Shown in pieces: positions 8,537-17,565 of a DNA stretch of 64,000 bases. The stretch comes from JAHQVI01 sp050330195 (GTDB lineage: Bacteria; Pseudomonadota; Alphaproteobacteria; Rhizobiales; Rhodomicrobiaceae). The translations under genes were made by a program, and so were the position numbers. The stretch covers positions 1-64,000 of the forward strand of contig JBHJOB010000025.1 in NCBI GenBank assembly GCA_050330195.1. Reading direction: 5' to 3'. The notes beneath the pieces are model-generated. The model searched no databases. It had not been told where the DNA came from and worked only from the letters and a program-made list of their open reading frames with translations. Every line of letters begins with the position of its first letter. Position 1 is the first letter of the stretch.

Positions 8537-9574
8537 ATGGTGACGAATTGGAGCGCGCGCGCAAACCGCTATGAACAAATGCCGTACAAGCGCTGCGGCC
8601 GCTCCGGACTGAAGCTGCCCGCCATCTCGCTCGGCCTCTGGCATAATTTCGGCGCGACGGCGTCTCTCGCCAATGCCCGCGAAATGATCCTGCGCGCCTT
8701 CGATCTCGGCATCACGCATTTCGACCTGGCCAATAATTACGGTCCGCCTCCCGGGTCGGCCGAGGAAAATTTCGGCCGCATCCTGAAGAGCGACCTTGTG
8801 CGCTACCGCGACGAGATGGTCATTTCCACCAAGGCGGGCTATCTCATGTGGCCCGGCCCTTACGGCGAATGGGGGTCGCGTAAATATCTTCTGTCGAGCC
8901 TCGACCAGAGCCTGAAGCGGATGGGGCTCGACCATGTCGACATCTTCTATTCGCACCGGGTCGATCCCGATACGCCGCTGGAGGAAACGCTCGGCGCGCT
9001 CGACACCGCCGTCCGCCAGGGCAAGGCGCTATATGCCGCCATCTCCTCCTATTCGCCGGAAAAGACCGCTGAAGCCGCAGCCATTTTGCGCGATCTCGGC
9101 ACGCCCTGCCTCATCCACCAGCCATCCTATTCGATGCTCAATCGCTGGATCGAGCGCGGCCTGCTCGACACGCTGGAAAAGGAAGGCATCGGCTGCATCG
9201 TCTTCTCGCCGCTGGCGCAGGGCCTGCTGACAAACAAATATCTGGGCGGCGTACCCGAGGGATCGCGCGCAACCAGCGGGACGCCAGCCTTCAGGCCGAA
9301 TTTCCTCAACGAGGCGACGCTTGAGAAGATCCGGGCGCTCAACGGGATTGCCGAGAAGCGCGGGCAAAGCCTTGCACAGATGGCCATTGCCTGGGCGCTT
9401 CGCGATCCGCGCGTGACGACCGCACTGATAGGCGCAAGCAGCGCCGCGCAGATCGAGAACAGTCTCAAGGCTCTGGACAGGCCCGACTTCTCCAGCGAAG
9501 AGCTTACCGAAATCGACCGCTACGCGACGGATAGCGGCATCGATATATGGGAAAAATCCTCATCGATCGCGTAA
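8537..9574 (+). CDS. aldo/keto reductase, L-glyceraldehyde 3-phosphate reductase type (YghZ-like), 345 aa
   Basis: The protein is an NADPH-dependent aldo-keto reductase of the YghZ/Gpr branch, which reduces aldehydes such as L-glyceraldehyde 3-phosphate and methylglyoxal. Catalytic residues are visible: D and Y in FDLANNYGPPPGSAE, K in STKAGYLMWPGPYGEWGS and H in IFYSHRVDPDTP. The WPGPYGEWGSRKYL stretch is characteristic of this branch. The ATG at 8537 follows GGAGACAGGGCAGGAC and matches the family's N-terminus; the open frame runs far upstream through creA in another frame and is not real there. A sugar kinase follows 57 bp downstream on the same strand. Confidence 0.88.
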   Translation: MVTNWSARANRYEQMPYKRCGRSGLKLPAISLGLWHNFGATASLANAREMILRAFDLGITHFDLANNYGPPPGSAEENFGRILKSDLVRYRDEMVISTKAGYLMWPGPYGEWGSRKYLLSSLDQSLKRMGLDHVDIFYSHRVDPDTPLEETLGALDTAVRQGKALYAAISSYSPEKTAEAAAILRDLGTPCLIHQPSYSMLNRWIERGLLDTLEKEGIGCIVFSPLAQGLLTNKYLGGVPEGSRATSGTPAFRPNFLNEATLEKIRALNGIAEKRGQSLAQMAIAWALRDPRVTTALIGASSAAQIENSLKALDRPDFSSEELTEIDRYATDSGIDIWEKSSSIA

Positions 9575-9631
9575 GCTGCGCATCATCTGTTATCCTCGTC
9601 GCAGGAAATGTCCGAGGGGGGCGAGCACGGC

Positions 9632-10546
9632 ATGTATTTGGTCTGCGGCGAAGCGCTTTATGATTTCTTTCTGACCGGGAGCGCCAATCCCGGCGCGCTG
9701 ACCTTCGATGCGCGGGCGGCGGGCTCACCGTTCAATACCGCCATCGGGATCGTCCGGCAGGGCGGGAAGTCGGCGCTGTTCACCGGCGTCTCGACGGACA
9801 TGCTGGGCCGCCGCCTCATGGAGGTGCTGGACGCGGAGGGCGTGGAGACGCGCTATCTGGTGCGCTCGGACCGGCTGACCACGCTCAGCCTCGTCGATCT
9901 TTCAGCGGGACAGCCAGCCTATGCCTTCTATGGCGCGGGCGCGGCGGATCGCAGCCTGACCGAAGCCGACCTGCCCGTTCTCGGCGACGAGATCACCGGG
10001 CTGCATTTCGGCTCCTATTCGATCGCGGCGGAGCCCGTCGCCACGGCGCTTGCCGCACTCGCCGAACGCGAGCGCCATCGCTTCATCTCTCTCGATCCAA
10101 ACATCCGGCCAACCGTGGTGCCCTCGCCCGACATCTGGCGGCAGCGCATCGAACGGCTGCTCCCGCTGGCGGATCTGGTCAAGATCAGCTCGGAAGACCT
10201 GGAACTCGTCTATCCCGGCGCGACCGCCGAGACAATCGCGGCAGAATGGCTCGGTCGCGGCCTCACGCTGATCGTCGTTACCGATGGGGGAAAACCGGTT
10301 CGGGCGTTCCGGGGCGCGGACTGTATTTCCGTGACGCCGCCCGAGGTCGAAATCGTGGATACGGTCGGAGCGGGCGATGCATTTCAGGCCACGCTCCTGG
10401 CGCGGCTCGCCGAATTGGGCGACCCGGCAAACGCGATCCGGACGAGGAACAACACCGAACTTGAGGGCATCCTTCTCGACGCCGCCAGCATCGCGGCCGC
10501 GAACTGCGCCAGACGCGGCTTCGACATTCCCCGCCGGGCGCAATAG
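9632..10546 (+). CDS. PfkB-family carbohydrate kinase, probably fructokinase, 304 aa
   Basis: This ribokinase-fold enzyme phosphorylates a sugar with ATP. The N-terminal substrate-binding motif AAGSPFNTAIGI and the C-terminal signature DTVGAGDAFQA, with the catalytic aspartate and anion hole, are both present. Bacterial fructokinases commonly begin with YLVCGEALYDFF, as here. The ATG at 9632 is preferred because GAGGGGGG lies ten bases before it; the earlier ATG at 9608 has its only Shine-Dalgarno-like string two bases away. It follows the aldo-keto reductase, but nothing shows a shared pathway. Confidence 0.85.
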   Translation: MYLVCGEALYDFFLTGSANPGALTFDARAAGSPFNTAIGIVRQGGKSALFTGVSTDMLGRRLMEVLDAEGVETRYLVRSDRLTTLSLVDLSAGQPAYAFYGAGAADRSLTEADLPVLGDEITGLHFGSYSIAAEPVATALAALAERERHRFISLDPNIRPTVVPSPDIWRQRIERLLPLADLVKISSEDLELVYPGATAETIAAEWLGRGLTLIVVTDGGKPVRAFRGADCISVTPPEVEIVDTVGAGDAFQATLLARLAELGDPANAIRTRNNTELEGILLDAASIAAANCARRGFDIPRRAQ

Positions 10547-10647
10547 ATGACGACCACCTGACCGTGCGTTTTAGCAGAAGTCAAAGCCGTGAGAGAAGCG
10601 TCATCGAACCGGCACCACCGCGCGCAGGGGTAGTGTGGCGGCGGCGC

Positions 10648-10738
10648 GCAAGCAAATGGTGGAGGTGAGAGGAGGATCCTCGAACCGGAACCCGCCGGTT
10701 GGGTTGGCGGGCGGCAACCGGCAAGCAAATGGTGGAGG
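10648..10738. repeat. 18-bp direct repeat containing the tRNA-Tyr 3' end
   Basis: GCAAGCAAATGGTGGAGG occurs at 10648-10665 and again at 10721-10738. The second copy includes the CCA end and part of the acceptor stem of the tRNA-Tyr gene (minus strand); the first lies 73 bp further downstream of the tRNA. Confidence 0.85.
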
Positions 10739-10814
10739 GAGTTGGATTCGAACCAACGTAGGCATAGCCAACGGGTTTACAGCCCGTCCCCTTTAGCCAC
10801 TCGGGCATCCCTCC
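10730..10814 (-). tRNA. tRNA-Tyr (anticodon GTA), CCA encoded
   Basis: Read on the minus strand, GGAGGGA (10814-10808) pairs with TCCCTCC before A and an encoded CCA (10732-10730). The D-arm contains GCCCGAGTGGCTAAAGG, the anticodon loop is CTGTAAA with anticodon GTA, and a long variable arm and a GGTTCGAATCC T-arm follow. The 85-base length with extra arm is right for bacterial tRNA-Tyr. It is divergent from rlmB, with one copy of the interspersed repeat in between. Confidence 0.95.
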
Positions 10815-11020
10815 AGGGAGTGTCGCCTCATTCCGGTCGGAAAATTGCGGCGGGCGAGGCCCATCCGCAAAAGGCGAGAGGTTGATAACATTCCATCGCG
10901 AGGGATGCAATGCCATCCGAACCTTGATATCGACATCTTATAGGCAGGATATTCGCGCCGCGCAATGATGAACGCGAGGCGCGCAAAGCTTTCTTGCAAA
11001 CAGGGCGCGGTGAGCCGCAT

Positions 11021-11121
11021 AGGGCGAGATCCGATAAAATGGACACCATTTTTTGGAAAAATCGAGCTTGAAGCAAACAGATGCAGATCAGGCCCGTTTC
11101 GTTAAGAAATGATCCTGATCT
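11021..11121 (-). repeat. interspersed ~105-bp intergenic repeat, copy B
   Basis: On the minus strand it starts AGATCAGGATCATTTC, continues TTCAAGCTCGATTTTTCC, AAAAATGGTGTCCATTTTAT and ends CGGATCTCGCCCT, matching copies A and C over nearly their whole length. It fills the space just before the rlmB start, so the rlmB transcript or promoter region is made partly of this repeat. Confidence 0.85.
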
Positions 11122-11952
11122 ATGACAGTCAACAAGCGGGATCTGGCGGCAATGAGAGGCAGAACGTCGAAGCAGGGTTTCAGGAAGTTGCAGGCCGGAG
11201 CCCGGCAGGGCAAGCAGCGGCGGGACGCGGATCATGTCCGCATTTACGGGCTGCACGCCGCGGAGGCCGCGCTCGCCAATCCCCGCCGCGAAATCCGGCA
11301 CATCCATGCAACGCCGAATGCCGCGCAGCGCCTCTCTGCCGCGCTCCGCCCCGGCCACCCGCAAATCACACCCGTGATCCCCCGCGATCTCGACCGGATG
11401 CTCGGCGGCGACAGCGTGCATCAGGGCGTTCTTATCGAAGCGCAAGCCCTGCCGGATGTCGGCCTCGCCGATCTTCCCGAGGCGCGGCTGGTGCTGTTCC
11501 TCGACCAGATCACCGACCCGCATAATGTCGGCGCGATCCTGCGGACGGCGGCGGCTTTCGGCGTCGATGCGCTGGTGATGACCGCGCGAAACAGCCCGCC
11601 GCTCGATGGCACGCTGGCGAAGGCTGCGTCCGGCGGCCTTGAGCATGTGCCGGTCGTGCTGGTTCCGAATCTGTCGCGGGCGCTGGCCGAGGCGGAGGAA
11701 TTGGGCTTTACCCGGATCGGTCTGGACTCTGATGGCGATGGGCTGCTGGACGAGGCGGAAGCCCCGGAGCGGCTGGCGCTGGTTCTGGGGGCGGAGGATC
11801 GGGGACTGCGCCGGTTGACGCGCGAGCATTGCGAACACGTGCTTGCGCTTCGCACCTTTGGGCCGATTGCCAGCCTCAACGTTTCCAATGCCGCAGCAAT
11901 TGCGCTTCAGATCATGACGCAGAAAATGCGCCAGCGTTCGCAACCGGCCTGA
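11122..11952 (+). CDS. rlmB: 23S rRNA (guanosine-2'-O-)-methyltransferase RlmB / TrmH family, 276 aa
   Basis: This SPOUT-class enzyme transfers a methyl group from SAM to a ribose 2'-O in rRNA. The three SPOUT motifs are clear: DPHNVGAILRTAAAFG, LVLGAEDRGLRRL and SLNVSNAAAIAL. An N-terminal substrate-binding domain (about 38-105, starting RIYGLHAAEAAL) has the RlmB/TrmH arrangement. The ATG at 11122 directly follows the end of a repeat and has no obvious ribosome site. A second in-frame ATG at 11152 is possible, since the first 35 residues are basic and unconserved-looking. It is divergent from tRNA-Tyr. Confidence 0.88.
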   Translation: MTVNKRDLAAMRGRTSKQGFRKLQAGARQGKQRRDADHVRIYGLHAAEAALANPRREIRHIHATPNAAQRLSAALRPGHPQITPVIPRDLDRMLGGDSVHQGVLIEAQALPDVGLADLPEARLVLFLDQITDPHNVGAILRTAAAFGVDALVMTARNSPPLDGTLAKAASGGLEHVPVVLVPNLSRALAEAEELGFTRIGLDSDGDGLLDEAEAPERLALVLGAEDRGLRRLTREHCEHVLALRTFGPIASLNVSNAAAIALQIMTQKMRQRSQPA

Positions 11953-11962
11953 TGGCGGCGCG

Positions 11963-12787
11963 CTACTTCATCGTCTCGTGCATCTGTCTGGCCCACTCCG
12001 TATTGTAGCCGAGCCATTTTTTCTCCAGCTCAAGCAGCCGGCCAGCCTTGTGCCAGTCCCTCACGATTCCGGCGAGGCGCGTTTGCAACTCGGCATTTGC
12101 CGCGCCCGGCTGAACGGCAAGCGCCCAGGGGAGCGGGGCGAGTTCCAACTCGACGAGATCGTAATCGTCCCATCGCGCGGTCTTGTGGTTTTGCAACTGG
12201 TACAGTTCCACGTGCTCTTCCGCCAGAGCCTCGCAGCGACCTTCGGCAAGGGCCATTGCCGCCTGATGCAGGTCGCGGAATTCGACAAGCTCCGTCTTCG
12301 GAGCGTTGGCTGCCAGCAACGGATTGAGATAGCGGTTCAACAAGGTGCAGATTTTCGCGCCCTCAAGATCGGCGAGCGTTTTGACGCCGGAATCGCGGCG
12401 GACGAAAAGGGACGGTGTGCTGGCGTAATAATGGGGCTCGACAAGATGCGCCTCGCTTTGCCGATGGGCCGTGACCGCAAGCGTCGCGATCAGAAGGTCG
12501 AGGCGGCCAAGTCCCAGAAACTGCATCCGGCTCGTGGAGGTCACGGGAAACAGCTCGATTCCGACGCCGAGTTGGGCGGCAATGTCATTCGCCAGTTCGA
12601 CTTCCAGGCCGGTCAACTCGCCGTGTTCGTTGCGGAAGCCGAAAGGCGGCGCGGTATCCTTGACGCCCACAACGATCTTGCCGCGCGCCTTGATTTCAGC
12701 GAGCGATCCCGCCGCCGCCATGCCGGCGAGCGAGGCGAAAATGGTGGTAACAAGTCCCGCCGCAAAGAGCGCTGATCTGCTGAACAT
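11963..12787 (-). CDS. ABC transporter substrate-binding protein, family 3, 274 aa
   Basis: The protein is a periplasmic binding protein of the amino-acid (family 3) type. It starts with a signal peptide (about residues 1-27, ending in GMAAA-GS), followed by the typical LAEIKARGKIVVGVKDTAPPFGF entry, then TGLEVELANDIAAQLG and the hinge segment DLLIATLAVTAHR. The ATG at 12787 is chosen because it begins the signal peptide; the longer frame adds 23 residues with no such features. No permease or ATPase gene is nearby, so it may serve a transporter elsewhere or have a signalling role. It converges with rlmB. Confidence 0.85.
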   Translation of the reverse strand: MFSRSALFAAGLVTTIFASLAGMAAAGSLAEIKARGKIVVGVKDTAPPFGFRNEHGELTGLEVELANDIAAQLGVGIELFPVTSTSRMQFLGLGRLDLLIATLAVTAHRQSEAHLVEPHYYASTPSLFVRRDSGVKTLADLEGAKICTLLNRYLNPLLAANAPKTELVEFRDLHQAAMALAEGRCEALAEEHVELYQLQNHKTARWDDYDLVELELAPLPWALAVQPGAANAELQTRLAGIVRDWHKAGRLLELEKKWLGYNTEWARQMHETMK

Positions 12788-12888
12788 CGAAAAATCTGAC
12801 CTTACGCATGTGACGAGAAAATCGAGCCGCCATCCTTCATATAATTGCGCTTGCATAAAGGCTGGATGAACGCCGCTCCATGATGGCT

Positions 12889-14832
12889 TCAGCCTGCACC
12901 GTCTTTGGCGGTAGCGCGCAATGCGGAGGTGACGAGCACCGCGAGGGCGCGCTCCTTCAGGCTGGACGGCGCGTCCAGGTTCATCCGGAGGAGCGCTTCG
13001 CGTTCGGCTTCCCCCGGCGCGCGGAATATGCCGCCGCGCGCGACCATGCCGGCCAGCTTCGTCCAGCTTGGCGCGATGTCGCGCAGATTTCCAAGCGCAC
13101 GAGCCAGCGATTGCTCGACCTCGGTCATCTGCGAGCCCAGCGGATATTCGACGAGCAGGCCGCTGGCGAAGGCGGGGGCAAGCAGCGCCTCCACCCGCTC
13201 TGGATAGTTTCGCCGGAAGCTCTCCGGGACCGCATGATCTTTCTCGATCTTGCCGGCCTTTTTTGCCCGCGCCAGCAAGCCGTCCTGAAAGCGGCTGTCC
13301 GCGAGATTGAGCATGGCGGCGATGCAGTCGCGGTCGGACAAGCCGCGCAGATCGGCAAGCCCGTGCTCGGTAACGATCATGTCGCGCAGATGGGCGGGGA
13401 TGGTCTGCGCGCCGTAGTTCCAGCGGATGTTCGATCGCGGTTTGCCGCCGGACATGCGGATCGCCTTGACCTCGATGATGGCGCGGGCGTCGTCCAGCTC
13501 ATGAGCCTGCGCGACGAAATTATACTGTCCGCCCACGCCGCTCACCACACCGCCATCGTCAAGCTGGTCGGAGACGAGCGCGCCCTTGAGCGTCGCCATC
13601 ATGGCGCTATTGATGAAGCGGCCATGCTTGCGGTGCGCGCGCCGCAGTTCTTCGCCGCCATAAAGCTGGTTGATGAAGGAGATGGCCGTCATCCGCAGCG
13701 CGGCGCGGCCTTCGTCGTCCAGCGTGTGAAGTCCTTCGTAGAACCCCGTAGAGCCGACGAAAAAACCCGCGTGCAAGACCGCGCCCTTCAAATAGTCCTC
13801 CGCGGTCATCCCGCCATCATCGGCAAGCTGCTGCTGCTCGACATTGTCGAAGACGCGGCGCTTCAGGATCCCGGCGCGGTACAGTTCCAGAAATCCGTCC
13901 ACGAACATTTCGCTCGCGCCGTAAAGCCCTTTCTCGAACGGAGCCAGCTCTAGCGGCAGATGCGGGCAATTGTGACCGACGCCAAGGCTCGTCACCAGTT
14001 CGCGGAACTCCTCGTTCCGCTCGTGACGCAGCTTGAGGATATGCGTCAGCGCATCGCCGAACGCGCCGATGCCGAGCTGGATCGTGCCGCCATCCTTGAT
14101 GGTCGGCACGACGTGAAGCGCGGCGGCATAATCGGCGGCGGAAACGGGCTGTTTGGGCGGCGCAAAGAGCGGGAATTCATAGGCCGGATCGTCGAGAATA
14201 TGATCGAATGCGGAAGCGGAAATCTCGGCATCGCCCGTCATGAACGGCAAAGCGCGGTTTGCCTGCCCTGCAATGGCGATCTTCTGGCCCGCATCGCGGC
14301 GTCTGGCCAGTTCAGGCAGTACGTCGAGCGTCATGTCGGTGTTGCCCGACAGGCTGTAGGATTTGCCGTCGGCTGCCGGCGCAACGAGTTGGGCGATGAC
14401 ATTGACGCCGAGGTTGAGGAGGTGCCGGGCGACGTGGGTGTAATTCAGGCTGACATAGCTTTGCTGGGCTGAAGGCGATGACAGCATTGCCCCGGCCTGA
14501 AGGAAGAATTCGTGCACCTGTATGTTGGCGGGCAACTCGCCGCGCTTCTGCGCCAGCGCATAGTCGAGATCCGGATAGCCGCCGAAAAGCCGTTCGACGA
14601 GCGGGCCGGCAAAGCGCTTTTGCAGTTCGTTGCCCCCGGACGGCTTGACCAGCGTCAGTCCGCTAAAGATCGTCAGCCGGAGCGATCTGTCCTTCATCGC
14701 GCGGGCGAACAATTCATTAACGATGTGATTGGCCTTGCCGATGCCGATGGGCAATCCGAGCACGATATTCGGCCCGACCGCCGCCAGAATGGCGTCGGCG
14801 CAACGGGAGACGTCCTTGTGAATGGCAGGCAT
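12889..14832 (-). CDS. acetyl-CoA hydrolase/transferase family protein, 647 aa
   Basis: The protein belongs to the CoA-transferase family that includes acetyl-CoA hydrolase and 4-hydroxybutyrate CoA-transferase. An N-terminal CoA-transferase-like part (about 1-240, with VLGLPIGIGKANHIVNEL) is followed by the C-terminal acetyl-CoA hydrolase domain (about 270-560), with FIGST-like GSTGFYEGL and the MSGGKPRSNIRW stretch. At 647 residues it is longer than the common ~430-500-residue enzymes and fits the longer alphaproteobacterial subgroup. Substrate is uncertain. The ribosome site is weak. An EamA transporter lies upstream on the same strand, separated by 100 bp. Confidence 0.8.
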   Translation of the reverse strand: MPAIHKDVSRCADAILAAVGPNIVLGLPIGIGKANHIVNELFARAMKDRSLRLTIFSGLTLVKPSGGNELQKRFAGPLVERLFGGYPDLDYALAQKRGELPANIQVHEFFLQAGAMLSSPSAQQSYVSLNYTHVARHLLNLGVNVIAQLVAPAADGKSYSLSGNTDMTLDVLPELARRRDAGQKIAIAGQANRALPFMTGDAEISASAFDHILDDPAYEFPLFAPPKQPVSAADYAAALHVVPTIKDGGTIQLGIGAFGDALTHILKLRHERNEEFRELVTSLGVGHNCPHLPLELAPFEKGLYGASEMFVDGFLELYRAGILKRRVFDNVEQQQLADDGGMTAEDYLKGAVLHAGFFVGSTGFYEGLHTLDDEGRAALRMTAISFINQLYGGEELRRAHRKHGRFINSAMMATLKGALVSDQLDDGGVVSGVGGQYNFVAQAHELDDARAIIEVKAIRMSGGKPRSNIRWNYGAQTIPAHLRDMIVTEHGLADLRGLSDRDCIAAMLNLADSRFQDGLLARAKKAGKIEKDHAVPESFRRNYPERVEALLAPAFASGLLVEYPLGSQMTEVEQSLARALGNLRDIAPSWTKLAGMVARGGIFRAPGEAEREALLRMNLDAPSSLKERALAVLVTSALRATAKDGAG

Positions 14833-14932
14833 GAAAAATCCCGGGACTCGGCTTTTGATCAGATCGACTGATTTGGGTGTGTCGATGCAAGAACAAAATG
14901 ACCGCCTGTGTGGTTCCCGGAGGGCCGCCTTT

Positions 14933-15844
14933 TCAGCCTGTGCGGCGCGCGATCATGCGCGAGGCGATGCGCAGGACGCCAGCCGGAGCGAAAACCAGAA
15001 TGTTGCCCATCGCAATCAGCATGAGCCCGACAACGGCGGCCGGCGTCCATTGATAGCCCTCGAAGAAGGTCGAGACCGTCAGCGCAATGGCCGGGTAAAG
15101 CACGGTGGAGAAGGCCGCGAGCGGCGCGCCGATGCGCTTGACCACCTCAAGATAGGTCAGAAAACCGATGACCGTTCCGGGGATCGCCAGATAGAGCAGC
15201 GCCAGATAGAAATCGGCGGAGAAATCCGTCGGGAAACCGTGGCCGCGCGCCAGCGTGTAAATGGTCAGGAACAGCGTCCCCCAGACCATGCTCCAGGCCG
15301 TCGTCGTCGGCATATGCAGACCGGCGCTGTTATTGCCTCGCGAGGTCATGTTTCCGAGCGAAAAGATATAGGTGCCCGCCAGCACGAAACCCGCGCCAAT
15401 GATAGCCTCGCTGGCAAGGTCCAGCGCGGCTAGATCACGCCAGAACAGGCAGCCAAGTCCGGTCATGCCGCACACCGCCCCCGCGATGAAGCGCAGCGTC
15501 TGCCGCTGGCCGAACAGCACCATGCTGTTGAAAGCGTTGAAGACGGTTGCGGTCGAGAAAAGCAGCGCTACGACGCCGCTGGCGATATAGGCAGCGCCGT
15601 TATAGACCAGCAGGTAGTTGAGCGAGAACAGACAGAGTCCGGTGAGCGCCATTACAGGCTGCCTCCGCAACGGAACCGGCCGCAGCCGCCCCGTCACCGC
15701 GAGAAAGGCGAAAAGTGTGATTGCGGCGAGCGCCACGCGGTAGAGCAAGGCGATTTCGGCCGGAGCTTCCCCGATCTGAACGGTGATGGCGATCCAGGAG
15801 AAGCCCCAGACAAGAACGTTGATCAGGAAGAGAAAGGCCGTCAT
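14933..15844 (-). CDS. EamA/DMT-family transporter, 303 aa
   Basis: This inner-membrane protein has ten predicted helices in two EamA repeats, a family that usually exports amino acids or other metabolites. The N-terminus FLFLINVLVWGFSWIAI is a typical first helix of the family, and the second repeat begins near residue 150. The ATG at 15844 follows TTGGAGCGTCGCGAT. It is divergent from an AraC-type regulator, which is its likely controller. Confidence 0.85.
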   Translation of the reverse strand: MTAFLFLINVLVWGFSWIAITVQIGEAPAEIALLYRVALAAITLFAFLAVTGRLRPVPLRRQPVMALTGLCLFSLNYLLVYNGAAYIASGVVALLFSTATVFNAFNSMVLFGQRQTLRFIAGAVCGMTGLGCLFWRDLAALDLASEAIIGAGFVLAGTYIFSLGNMTSRGNNSAGLHMPTTTAWSMVWGTLFLTIYTLARGHGFPTDFSADFYLALLYLAIPGTVIGFLTYLEVVKRIGAPLAAFSTVLYPAIALTVSTFFEGYQWTPAAVVGLMLIAMGNILVFAPAGVLRIASRMIARRTG

Positions 15845-16033
15845 ATCGCGACGCTCCAAGCGTGTCCGGAGATCAGCTAATATGGAACGGCGGCCACGGT
15901 CTCTCGCGATTTTGCGGCGTTTGTCCTGATCTTGCGGTAAATTGCGTGGGCGAAGGACGGCTGTGATTTCGGCGCGAGCCTGCCCGGATTAACATGCGGC
16001 CCGAGGCGACGCGCGGCTTTTTGAGGACGAGGA

Positions 16034-16924
16034 ATGCCGGATTCGATCCAGTATGACGTGTTTCGTCAGCTTGCCAGCGAGGGGGTGACGCTGTGCGCCG
16101 CCGCGCATTTCGGCGAGGGGCTGGCGGCTGCGCGGTGGGCAAGAAACGAAACGGCCGAGACGAGCTATATCCTGCCGAACCATCATACGCTCAGCCTTTA
16201 TGCCTCGGGCGGCGACCAGATCAGGCGGCGCGGTGCGGGCCGCGAGTTGCGCAGCTTCGGGACGGGTTCGCTCTGCCTCATGCCGGAGGAGGTGACGAGC
16301 GACTGGTACATTGCCGGGCCGGTCGATCTGTTTCACCTTTACATCCCCAAGCGCCTGTTCGAGCGTGTCGCGGCGGACGCGCTGAACCGCGATCCGGCGC
16401 TCATCCGGCTGCCGGAGCGCACTTTCTTCGCCGATCCCGCGCTGGAAGCCATGATCCGGCTGAGCTTCCTCGACAGGAAGTGGGACGAACCGGCCGAAAG
16501 CCTGGCGCTGTCCTCTGCCGGACACATGCTGATCGCATATCTGATCGGCCATTACAGCACGGCGAGCGAGCGGATGCTCCTTGCCCGGGGCGGCCTGCCG
16601 CCGCGCGTTCTGCGCCGCGTCGAGGATTATGTCGAGGCCCACCTTGCCGAGCCGATGCGCATTTCCGATCTGGCGGACGTCGCCGGCCTCAGCGAATTCC
16701 ACTTCGCCCGCATGTTCAAATCTGCGCGGGGCGAGTCGCCACACAGCTTCGTCATGCGCCGGCGTATCGAGCGCGCCAAGCGGCTGCTCGCCGAAAGCGG
16801 GAAGCCCGTCGCGGAGATCGCACTGGCCTGCGGCTTCGCCAGCCAGAGTCATTTTGCCGCGAATTTCCGCAAGCTGACAGGCGTGACGCCCCGGCGTTAC
16901 CGGGCGGCGCGCGGCTCGCTCTAA
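16034..16924 (+). CDS. AraC-family transcriptional regulator, 296 aa
   Basis: The C-terminal ~100 residues hold two helix-turn-helix motifs of the AraC/XylS type: RISDLADVAGLSEFHFARMF and PVAEIALACGFASQSHFA, followed by FRKLTGVTPRRYR. The N-terminal ~180 residues would bind an effector and are not recognised. Its start lies 190 bp from the EamA transporter start on the opposite strand, suggesting local control. The stop overlaps the stop of the convergent HupE-like gene by two bases. Confidence 0.87.
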   Translation: MPDSIQYDVFRQLASEGVTLCAAAHFGEGLAAARWARNETAETSYILPNHHTLSLYASGGDQIRRRGAGRELRSFGTGSLCLMPEEVTSDWYIAGPVDLFHLYIPKRLFERVAADALNRDPALIRLPERTFFADPALEAMIRLSFLDRKWDEPAESLALSSAGHMLIAYLIGHYSTASERMLLARGGLPPRVLRRVEDYVEAHLAEPMRISDLADVAGLSEFHFARMFKSARGESPHSFVMRRRIERAKRLLAESGKPVAEIALACGFASQSHFAANFRKLTGVTPRRYRAARGSL

Positions 16925-17565
16925 CCCCTCATCAGCAGGGCCAGCGCCATGAGCGAACTGGCTGCAATCCACGCGGCCACTACGCGCACCAGCACATCGG
17001 CCCATTGCGGCAGCGGGCGTGAAACAAGCGAGCCAATTGCCAGTATGATCAAAGCGCCGGTGAGGAATGTCGCTGCGGCGGCCTGCGCCATGTCGGAAAA
17101 TGCCGGCCCTTCGCCCTGCGTATCCAGTCCGATGACAGCGCCCAGAAGCGCCACGATCGGGATCGAGACAAGAGCGGGCAGCCGTCCGAATGCGGCGACC
17201 GTGGCGCTTGCCGCGAGAATAACCACGAGCGTCATATGCCAGAAATACCAGAATAGCGACGGTGCGGCTGAGGACAACCACTGTCCGGCGACGAGGCCAA
17301 CGGCGAAAGCGGGAAGAAATCCCCATGCGGCAACAGACTGCGTCCGCCCGGCGGCAAGGCCGGCGAGCACGATGCACGCCAATTGATGCGTGAGGAAGAC
17401 CGGGTGCAGCATCAGCGCCGGAAACCCGGTTACGCCGGGGATGAATTCGTGAGCCTGTGCGGGGCTGCCGAGTAACACTGTGCTTGCAAGGCAGGCCGGG
17501 GCGATCCGGAGCCGTGCCGCGGCGCGCCAATTACGCGGCAAGAAATCCGATCCCGACAGCGGCAA
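16921..17565 (-). CDS. HupE/UreJ-like membrane protein, second of a pair, 214 aa
   Basis: After a possible signal sequence ending in PAQA-HEF, the protein has about six hydrophobic helices and short histidine-containing segments (LMLHPVFLTHQLACIV, FWYFWHMT). This resembles HupE/UreJ nickel permeases, but the metal-binding HAHG motif found in the upstream partner is missing, so it may have diverged in function. Its start overlaps the end of the upstream hupE-like gene by 35 bp, implying coupled translation; a later start is possible. Confidence 0.65.
   Translation of the reverse strand: MPLSGSDFLPRNWRAAARLRIAPACLASTVLLGSPAQAHEFIPGVTGFPALMLHPVFLTHQLACIVLAGLAAGRTQSVAAWGFLPAFAVGLVAGQWLSSAAPSLFWYFWHMTLVVILAASATVAAFGRLPALVSIPIVALLGAVIGLDTQGEGPAFSDMAQAAAATFLTGALIILAIGSLVSRPLPQWADVLVRVVAAWIAASSLMALALLMRG

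Noticed and set aside
10656..10690. possible second tRNA or tRNA remnant downstream of tRNA-Tyr
   Set aside because: A TTCGA string and a CCA end are present, but the supposed T-stem does not pair and no other arms can be formed.
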